Of a stretch of 36,451 bases of DNA, positions 30,342 to 36,451 are shown piece by piece (position 1 is the stretch's first letter; each line of letters starts with the position of its first letter). Origin of the DNA: Diphasiastrum complanatum (lineage: Eukaryota > Streptophyta > Lycopodiopsida > Lycopodiales > Lycopodiaceae); the NCBI GenBank assembly GCA_029204225.1, contig MU835773.1:1-36451 (forward strand). The letters run 5' to 3'. The notes under the pieces are model-generated. The model had not been told where the DNA came from. It did not search any database and saw only the letters and a list, made by a program, of their open reading frames with translations. Made by a program: the position numbers and the translations under genes.

Positions 30342-31700
30342 TTATGTAGGAATAATCCTGCAGTCTGGTTGATATTTGTCTTGTTCTCCTTGATCTTCTA
30401 GTTCATTCTCTCTTTCTGTCACTTCTCTCTGTGGCTGTAGTAAAGGTTGGGCTCTTTGTGGCTGTAGTAAAGGTTGGGCAAGCGCCTCTATTTCATTATC
30501 AAATGACCCCTTGAACGTGAATGGTTCTCTATCTGAATGTTGTATTTGTTGAGGCTCTCCAAAAGATGACTCATCAAAAATGATATCTCTGCATATTATC
30601 GTTTTTTTTTGTTTCTGGATCAAACAGCTTGTACGCTTTTGAATTCTTAGCATATCCTATCATTATACACCGTTTACTTTTGAAATCTAGTTTTCTTCTA
30701 TTGTCATCTGGTATATGAAGATATGTTGTACATCCAAAAATTCTAACATGACTCGCAGAAGGTTCGTTTCCTGACCATTTTTCTTCAGGTGTCATTCCTT
30801 TTACTACATTTGTCTTTATCCTATTTATAAGATAAACTGATGTAGTTATAGCTTCTGCCCAGAAATTTTTGCTAAGCTTTGACAGACTTAACATACTTCT
30901 AGCCATTTCAACAATTGTCCTGTTTTAACGTTCAACTATTCTATTCTGTTGAGGGCAGTAGGGTGCAGTGAACTGATGAATAATTCCTTCTTTCTCACAT
31001 AAATCTTTCATTTCGTTTGAAATGTATTCCCCACCCCTATCAGTCTTGAGTTTTTTAATTTTGTGTCATGTCTGTAGTTCCACTAGTTTTTTAAACTTCA
31101 GAAAGTATCTAAATGTTTCATCCTTTGTCTTCAAGAAATAAACAAATACCTTTCTTGAACAATCATCAATGAATGTCAAAAAATATCTTGCACCTTTAAT
31201 ATAAGTTTCACTCATGGCACCACATAAGTCAGAGTGTACCAATTCAAGAATTTCAGAGGTTGTTGATTCAGATCTTGGAAAAGGAGCTCGGTGTTGCTTT
31301 CCATAAGTGCAGTCTTCACATACTTTTGTTGGAACTTTTGCATTAAGCCTCGGACCTCTGACATAGTTATTTGTCACCATCACCTTCATTGTTGAATAGG
31401 GTACATGTCCCAAGCGTTGATGCCAAATGAGGTTCCAGCTGATATCTGCCAATTTTTCTGAGTCTCCTTCTCTGGTACTTGTGGTGTTCCAACTAGCTTG
31501 TACAAGGAACCTCTCCTTATGCCTTTTGCTATGACCACATGTTCAGCTGTTTTGAGTTCACATCCTTCGGAGTTGAATTCAACGAGATAGCCTTGATCTG
31601 CAACCTGTCCAACAGATATTAGATTTTTTGTGAGATTTGGTACATACAAGACATTCTTTATTCTACGTGTTTCTCCATTATTAGTGAATATTATGTCTCC
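30342..31700 (-). pseudogene. Copia-3 integrase and linker (broken)
   Basis: From 31700: NNGETRRIKNVLYVPNLTK and LISVGQVADQGY, the pre-integrase segment. Then WHQRLGHVPYSTMK and VCEDCTYGKQ complete the H-H-C-C zinc site. HSDLCGAM and FLTFIDDCSRK carry the first Asp, with a TGA just downstream. KTDRGGEYISN has the second Asp. PYCPQQNRIVER is followed by TAA where a Lys codon is expected, next to the catalytic Glu. The C-terminal part (30906-30574) has NFWAEAITTSVYLIN and HVRIFGCTTYLHIPD. The linker (30653-30342) has two copies of an LLQPQRAQP/REV-like stretch (30424-30482). Stops and shifts exclude function. Confidence 0.85.
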
Positions 31701-31702
31701 TC

Positions 31703-32855
31703 TGTCGTAAAACGGTGGTCGTGAGTGCAGCAGAGGCTTGGTTGCTCAGAGCGTAGGCATGTAGAAACGGAAACGCAACAGTTAGCAGCAAAAATATTCA
31801 AGTAGAAGAATTCATACAGTTTGCGCAAATGAACGACGCAATAGTGAGACAAAAATTGCACTCTGATAAAAATATCAACAGTGAGTACAATGGCTTGAAG
31901 TAATAACAACGTGATAATGCTGGTTACAGATAACTCTGATTAAAAGAGAATTTCGAAAATTAACACTTACCTAGTTTGTTTCAGCTAATATAGAGATTTA
32001 CAAGAGAGGAAATATCTTATAAGCCTTTAAGGCTATTTATGTCAGTCTTTGCATATGTACAAAAGTTGGTAACCGTCAACGGCCTTTGGGATATTTGTTT
32101 GTCCAGCTGTCTTAGGGTTACTCATCCATTGGCAAAGTCGGTCAACAAAAATGCGAAAAAGGCAAGGTGCCTTTATATAATTTCTAAGGTATTCTGGCCA
32201 TTTGGCCAGTGTGTCGCATTTTTTGCTAAGGAGCGAAAAAAGGCCAAAAAGGCAAAGGTGCCTTAAAAATGATTTCTAAGGTATTCTGGCCACTTGGCCA
32301 GTGTGTCGCATTTTTCGCTAAGGAGTGAAAAAGGCAAAAAGGCGAAGGTGCCTTAAAAATTCTGGCCACTTGGCCAGTGTGTCGCATTTTTCGCTAAGGA
32401 GCGAAAAAGGCAAAAAGGAGAACGTGCCTTAAAATGATTTCTAAGGTATTCTGGCCACTTGGCCAGTGTGTCGCATTTTTTGCTAAGGAGCGAAAAAGGC
32501 AAAAAAGGCGAAGGTGCCTTAAAAATGATTTCTAAGGTATTCTGGCCACTTGGCCAGGGTGTCGCATTTTTTGCTAAGGAGTGAAAAAGGCGAAAAAGGC
32601 GAAGGTGCCTTAAAAATGATTTCTAAGGTATTCTGGCCACTTGGCCAATGTGTCGCATTTTTCGCTAAGGAGCAAAAAAGGCGAAAAAGATGAAGGTGCC
32701 TTAAAATGATTTTTAAGGCATATAAAATCTCAAAGGGGGAAAATGCGAAGTCCTAAAAATATGTTGTCAGCCTTTGGTTTTTCAGGAGACTTCGGTTTTT
32801 CAGGATGCTCATTACTTGAACGCTTTGTTTAAGGCTGAGCATAAGAAATCTAACA
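31703..32855. repeat. Solo LTR (1153 bp) inserted in copia-3, with perfect TSD
   Basis: The block begins TGTCGTAAAACGG and ends AAATCTAACA, i.e. TG...CA. It is flanked on both sides by TCCTC (31698-31702 and 32856-32860), a perfect 5-bp target duplication. Copia-3 protease sequence stops on one side (GDDSSHQAEGRG) and resumes on the other (GDIIFTNNGE). No PBS, PPT or coding sequence is present, so it is a solo LTR left by LTR-LTR recombination, or a complete small element of unknown type. Orientation is uncertain. A 91-bp minisatellite occupies its right half. Confidence 0.8.
32187..32708. repeat. Minisatellite, 91-bp unit, about six copies
   Basis: Unit TTTCTAAGGTATTCTGGCCA, then CTTGGCCAGTGTGTCGCA, then TTTTTCGCTAAGGAGCGAAA, then AAGGCAAAAAGGCGAAGGTG with CCTTAAAAATGA. 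Starts of TTCTGGCCA lie at about 32192, 32283, 32359, 32450, 32540 and 32630. The third copy is shortened to 74 bp. Each unit carries the small palindrome TGGCCACTTGGCCA. Located wholly within the solo LTR. Confidence 0.92.
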
Positions 32856-32860
32856 TCCTC

Positions 32861-32984
32861 TGCCTTCTGCTTGATGGGAACTGTCATCTCCAAGTAAGAC
32901 ATTGATTTCTGTATTGAGTTTATGATAGTTTATCAGAATCTCCTTTTGACATGTCATATGTTGGCTAGCACCAGAATCTATGAA
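32861..32984 (-). pseudogene. Copia-3 protease start (truncated by the solo LTR)
   Basis: Minus strand FIDSGASQHMTCQKEIL, with the DSGA aspartic-protease active site, follows the gag frame after a single in-frame TAG where a Trp codon is normal for copia elements. The domain runs about 40 residues to EGRG, where the solo LTR interrupts it; the remainder resumes at 31700. The protease would cleave the polyprotein. Confidence 0.85.
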
Positions 32985-33789
32985 CTAGTCTGGTGATCCA
33001 TTTGCTGTAAATGCTGCTACCAATAGTTGTTCATCTTGGTCAGCTATATTGCTTTCTTGTTTCTTCAGATCATACTGCTTTTTTCTGCAAAACTTGGCCA
33101 TGTGTCCATACTTTCCACAATAATGGCATGAGCCTCTGAACTTTCCTTTGAATTTGGCTTGATGTGCTAAGCATTGTGATACTTCTGTTGTTTCTCTTTT
33201 GCTAATAAGCATCTTCTCTTCTCTAGCAGGTCTTTCACTTTTCTGTCGGATCTCCTCCTGTAATAGCTGTCCAATCATTTCACTCATCGTTAGTCTTCGA
33301 ATTTGACTACCAAGAGAAATGCTCAGGATTTTATATGATGATGGGAGACTGGTAAGTAAACTAGACATGAACTCCACATCTGACACTGCAGAGCCAATTG
33401 ATGCTAACTGATCTGCAATCATCCTCATACTGCTGATATGCTCAATCATAGGTAATGATTCATTCTTTTTGAACGTAAAGAATCGTTGCCTCAGGTATGC
33501 TTGATGAGCAAGGTTTTTGGTCTCATATGTAGTTACCAAAACATCCCATGCATCCTCGGCAGTGCTGCACTTACTAACATGGCTTAGCTGTGAATCTTTC
33601 AGATTAAGAATGATGGTAGCTAATGCCTTTGCATCTCTTTTTTCATATATTCGTAGTTCTGCAGCATCTGCAAGTCTCTGCTCTTCCCCTGAAACAACGT
33701 CCCATAAATCCTATCAACAACATCTTCAATTTTAATTTCCATGACCCAAAATTATCCCCTTCAAATTTTTCTCTCAGTCTGGGTTCCAT
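32985..33789 (-). pseudogene. Copia-3 gag
   Basis: The start is the ATG at 33789 (MEPRLREKFEGDNFGSWKL), about 390 bp downstream of the PBS. A one-base break near 33720 shifts the frame within the W..VVSG block. The next frame reads GEEQRLADAAELRIYEK, STAEDAWDVLVTTYE and NLAHQAYLRQRFF, then TLPSSYKILSISLGSQ-like sequence. The nucleocapsid knuckle is CHYCGKYGHMAKFC, an exact C-x2-C-x4-H-x4-C. The frame ends at a TAG directly before the protease. It would form the particle shell and bind element RNA. Apart from one frameshift and the end stop, it is well preserved. Confidence 0.85.
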
Positions 33790-34185
33790 ACTTCAGATAA
33801 GAACTGATCTATTACGAGCAAGAAAATAACCAAGTCACAGATGTAAAAAGATATGGAAAATAGTAAACAACGTAAGAAAGAAACTAGACTTCTTTCTGTT
33901 CTTTACAAAAGCGAAGGTACAAAATCATCACGATCTGCTCCCGAGGAGATAGTACTCTTCATCAATAGCTACCTGCTATATTCTAACTCTGTTATAAAAT
34001 AGACGTTAGATATCCAGACTCAAAATCCAGATTCAGGACTCCAAGTCATTCGACTGCACTGGAAGAAACAGACAGTACTATAAGAAAAAACAAGAAACCA
34101 GGAGTCGTGAAGAAACAAGTTACTATCTCCTTCAAACACTCAATGTCTTCCTTTTCTGAAAACGTGTTCTGTACCACATTAAATG

Positions 34186-34197
34186 GCTCTGATACCA
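34186..34197 (-). other. Primer-binding site of copia-3
   Basis: Minus strand TGGTATCAGAGC directly after the 5' LTR end CTAAGTATTTCA. A perfect match to the plant copia initiator tRNA-Met site. It fixes the LTR boundary at 34198. Confidence 0.92.
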
Positions 34198-34386
34198 TGA
34201 AATACTTAGTAGATACAGAATTTAAGAGCAATATTCAGAAAGCATACAATATTGAAAGAAGACATGAGACTAGTCATCAGGACCTTCAGACAACTGAAGT
34301 ACATTCAAATTGAAAACTATGCAGCGGTACATGTGTATTTATTGATTGACTCAGCCTCTCACAAGCTGACACGTGGCAGAGACACA

Positions 34387-35109
34387 TGTTGAGGAATGTA
34401 TGTTGCAAGCCAGGCACAGGAAAGTGCCGTGGGCTTGAGAGCCTAGTGCAGGCCTCGAGTATCCTCAATGTCCCATAAGTAACTGCTTGCATTGAACTTT
34501 CCCATACATAAGTTGGGGCTTCTCTATCCCTTGGTACCAGCCTTTTTGGGGGTTAGACGGATGGCGGGTGGCTAGGCGTCTTGGGTTGGGATTCCTACAA
34601 CGCGGCTCGCGTGGGTGATGGCAGGTGACTAGGCGTCTTGGGTTGGGATTCCTACAACGCGGCTCGCGTGGGTGATGGCAGGTGGCTAGGCATCTTGGGT
34701 TGGGATTCCTAGTACGCGGCTCGCGTGGGTACGTGTGTGTGCATGGCCCTGAGGCCCAAATTCTTTACATGATATCAGAGCCAGTGGGGGTTCCTTTGCT
34801 TGTGCTTGCTTGAGTGGGGGTGTTGAGGAATGTATGTTGCAAGCCACGCACAGGAAAGTGCCGTGGGGTTCCTTTGCTTGTGGTTGCTTGAGTGGGGGTG
34901 TTGAGGAATGTATGTTGCAAGCCACGCACAGGAAAATGCCATGGGCTTTATAAGTTGGGGCTTCCCTATATACTCTATCCCCTGGTACCAGCCTTTTTGG
35001 GGGTTATACGGGTGGCTAGGCGACTAGGCGACTGGGGTTGAGATCCTAGTACCCGGCTCGCGTGGGTACGTGTGTGCGTGGCCCTGAGGCCCAAATTCTA
35101 TTCTTTACA
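34387..35109 (+). mobile_element. TRIM (miniature LTR retrotransposon) nested in the copia-3 5' LTR
   Basis: First LTR 34387-34769 (TGTTGAGGAATG ... TTCTTTACA), then a PBS-like TGATATCAGAGCC (one mismatch to the usual site), a 51-bp internal region ending CTTGAGTGGGGG (PPT), a partial LTR (34821-34867), a partial second internal piece (34868-34898), and a final LTR 34899-35109 ending TTCTTTACA. Flanks ACACA and ACACC form a 5-bp target duplication with one mismatch, and the uninterrupted copia-3 3' LTR shows the empty site (GACACCACG). It encodes no protein. Orientation is plus, opposite to its copia host. Its LTR contains three 57-bp tandem units. Confidence 0.8.
34560..34730. repeat. 57-bp tandem repeat inside the TRIM LTR, three copies
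   Basis: GGTGGCTAGGCGTCTTGGGT, then TGGGATTCCTACAACGCGGC, then TCGCGTGGGTGATGGC repeats with period 57 bp (AGGCGTCTT at 34574 and 34631, AGGCATCTT at 34688). The final LTR (34899-35109) has only one copy, so the first LTR expanded after or during insertion. Confidence 0.9.
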
Positions 35110-35186
35110 ACACCACGTTCCCACGATGCGATGCAATTCTGTTTTCAGTTGATGCAGACTTGCAACTAACTTACAACAGTAACATA

Positions 35187-35530
35187 TTGCTCCCTCCATT
35201 TGAGTTCACACATGATACTTTTAGGCAATCCAGCTAAAAACCTCATGATCATGGCATCATGAGGGGTCAGTTCTGGATCACATTCTAATTGGAGATGTTT
35301 GATGTGTTCAATATAACCTCGGACCATCTCTTATTTACCCATCTTGATCTTGCTCAGCAACTGTTAGCTGATTTTTCAACACACTAAATGGGATCCTTGA
35401 AGCTCGTCAACAATGCTCACAACTTAAAAGCATATTGAAGCTTTTCATAGTCCATGGAAGACAAAGAGGATTGTCTTGCAATCCTGTATGCGTGAATTTT
35501 AAGGTGATCTTTCTACTAGGTCAGAAAAAA
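35187..35530 (-). pseudogene. Gag-like relic (gypsy type)
   Basis: Minus strand, main piece (about 35345-35187): EMVRGYIEHIKHLQLECD, then PHDAMIMRFLAGLPKSIM and LKWREQY, preceded by LLSKIKMGK and a TAA. The pattern FLAGLPxxI...EL(K/R) with an upstream helical segment is that of Ty3/gypsy gag. Further upstream, pieces such as HLKIHAYRIARQSS and MDYEKLQYAFKL appear in other frames. It lies just outside the copia-3 5' LTR. Together with the pol tail at 28475-28646 it suggests a host element for copia-3. Confidence 0.4.
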
Positions 35531-36053
35531 AGATGGTTCATAAATCCTAAAAAGGTTTTAAGTGGGCCTTAGTTTCAAAATTAGTGCCACTTCACTTGCT
35601 GCAGAAGCTCCACAGCACTGACTTAGTGCCATTAAACTTTCAATAGAAGAGAATGTTCTTAATATTGTGAACATTTTTAAAGAAGCAAACAAAGAGATAT
35701 TGATCACAGAACAAAGGGATAACATGTGCAGCAACGTGGAGCTACGATGTTTATTGCGTAGGATGGGCAAACTGCCCTGTAGACGAGAAAATGGACACAC
35801 GCAGATATGAACGAGCGCAGAACGCTCAAAGGTGTAAACCAAGACAAGACTCTTAGTCTATACACGTAAAACGGGTTCATACCAACGGATTATTACCTAC
35901 AGACGTCAATCGGTCTAATATGATAGCAAATATAAACTGTAGTTATAGCTGTTTCCGCATCATGATAATAGAAATCAAAATTTACAAGAGGCAAACAGCA
36001 AAAATTCTGATCTCCATGCTTGCGTAACATGTTATGCTGGAAAGGTGATCTTA
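35531..36053. other. 3' flank of the peroxidase gene
   Basis: No coding sequence supported. On the minus strand an AATAAA at 35755-35750, about 300 bp after the peroxidase stop, could be its polyadenylation signal. Small frames here lack recognisable motifs. Confidence 0.4.
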
Positions 36054-36449
36054 TCAATGTACTGAGTCACATGTCTTTCTTATATTTCCTTTGGAGCCTC
36101 TAAGAACGTTGGCATTGCCCATCCTTATGATTGAGTTTATGAACTGAGAGGTGAAGGCAGATGCGTCGCCTGCAAATTTTTCCACTATAGGTCTTGTTGT
36201 TTTACTGGACAAAAGCTCCTGGTCTGAGTTAAACAATACTTGACCAGATAGGATATTGAGATAGTACTGATTGTCGAAAACCAATGGTGTGACAAAGTCG
36301 TTGTTGACCAGGACTCTCGAGTTCTTATGAACGTTGCACTTGCTTCGCAGGAAAGAAGCAAGTGTTCCATTCAACGTTGGATCAGGCCTGTGAGTTCCGT
36401 GGAAATTGGCAAGACGATCAGCAAACGAAACGCAGTGAGCTCTGCCGAT
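36054..36449 (-). CDS. Class III (secretory plant) peroxidase, 3' exon
   Basis: The frame is open from the window edge (36449) to a TGA-TAA at 36054. It begins IGRAHCVSFADRL, the proximal heme-ligand motif of class III peroxidases: the His binds heme iron and the Cys after it normally pairs with a Cys about 30 residues on, here the Cys of LRSKC. It continues DPTLNGTL, then TPLVFDNQYYLNIL, part of the proximal calcium site (Thr, Asp), then LFNSDQELLS, SAFTSQFINSIIRMGN and a conserved end, GSKGNIRKTCDSVH, whose Cys pairs with one in the missing N-terminal part. Such enzymes use H2O2 to oxidise phenolics in the cell wall or vacuole. About 131 of the usual 320-350 residues are present; the rest, including the distal His, lies to the right. 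No stop or shift, so it is probably functional. Confidence 0.93.
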   Translation of the reverse strand: MGRAHCVSFADRLANFHGTHRPDPTLNGTLASFLRSKCNVHKNSRVLVNNDFVTPLVFDNQYYLNILSGQVLFNSDQELLSSKTTRPIVEKFAGDASAFTSQFINSIIRMGNANVLRGSKGNIRKTCDSVH

Positions 36450-36451
36450 AG

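Larger units (their letters stand above)
28703..35184 (-). mobile_element. Copia-3: nearly complete Ty1/copia element with nested insertions
   Basis: Minus strand. 5' LTR 35184-34198 (interrupted by a TRIM), PBS 34197-34186, gag from 33789, protease start about 32970, a solo LTR inserted at 31703-32855, integrase 31700-30574, reverse transcriptase about 30315-29650, RNase H 29611-28970, PPT 28960-28948 and 3' LTR 28947-28703. The two LTRs align over about 245 bp at roughly 90% identity, so the insertion is old. No 5-bp target duplication is seen at its outer ends (ACAGT left, TATTG right). Stops and frameshifts occur in every domain, so it is inactive. Confidence 0.92.
34198..35184 (-). repeat. 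5' LTR of copia-3, interrupted by a TRIM
   Basis: Plus strand begins TGAAATACTTAG and ends TTACAACAGTAACA. Removing the TRIM (34387-35109) and its duplicated ACAC leaves about 259 bp that aligns with the 3' LTR (28703-28947). The small length difference is due to short indels near the outer end. Confidence 0.9.

Noticed and set aside
32187-32708. CRISPR-like array
   Set aside because: The 91-bp units are contiguous tandem copies with no unique spacers, inside an LTR of a plant retroelement; this is a minisatellite.

Overview
This window looks like a repeat-rich intergenic stretch of a land-plant nuclear genome. The only clear host gene is the 3' exon of a secreted class III (plant-type) peroxidase, on the minus strand at the right edge. 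Everything else recognisable is AT-rich DNA packed with Ty1/copia elements, remains of two kinds of TNP2-like (CACTA superfamily) transposase, miniature LTR elements, foldback repeats and micro/minisatellites. One transposase is of a type I associate with non-flowering plants and other eukaryotes rather than angiosperms, so a fern or other non-flowering plant is my guess. That guess is an inference, not a demonstration. There are no bacterial features, CRISPR arrays, rRNA genes or recognisable tRNA genes.

Layout. 1-781: two-exon gene fragment of unknown function with clean splice signals (minus). 1085-4293: broken TNP2-like transposase (minus). 4665-5889: decayed coding stretch (plus) split by a GC-rich foldback. 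6220-8445: two degenerate tandem arrays, then a (CT)56 tract and a third degenerate array to 9870. About 10900-11411: fragment of a second TNP2-type transposase with a recognisable 101-bp intron. 11449-18912: remains of two copia elements (copia-1, copia-2), each with its pol interrupted or ended by a copy of the same ~640-bp repeat; one copy carries a small foldback. 19845-20620: weak coding relic. 22134-22806: AT/AC microsatellite and a CACTA terminus with GTCGC subterminal repeats, ending against a broken cysteine-rich coding region (22805-23501). 24007-24734: a 101-bp nested foldback and a very small TRIM element joined to an unrelated LTR. 25961-26732: zinc-finger and acidic coding relics.

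28475-35530 is a nest of insertions. A copia element (copia-3, 28703-35184) has two ~250-bp LTRs, PBS and PPT. It sits between a gypsy-like pol tail and a gag-like relic. Its protease region holds a 1153-bp solo LTR with a perfect 5-bp target duplication and a 91-bp minisatellite. Its 5' LTR holds a TRIM element whose internal region is only 51 bp. The order of events is therefore gypsy-like relic, then copia-3, then solo LTR and TRIM.

I found no multi-gene system that works together. All the transposon genes carry frameshifts or stops. The most unusual features are the ultra-compact TRIM family (two members), the two foldbacks whose arms are themselves palindromes, and the shared repeat that interrupts two different copia elements.
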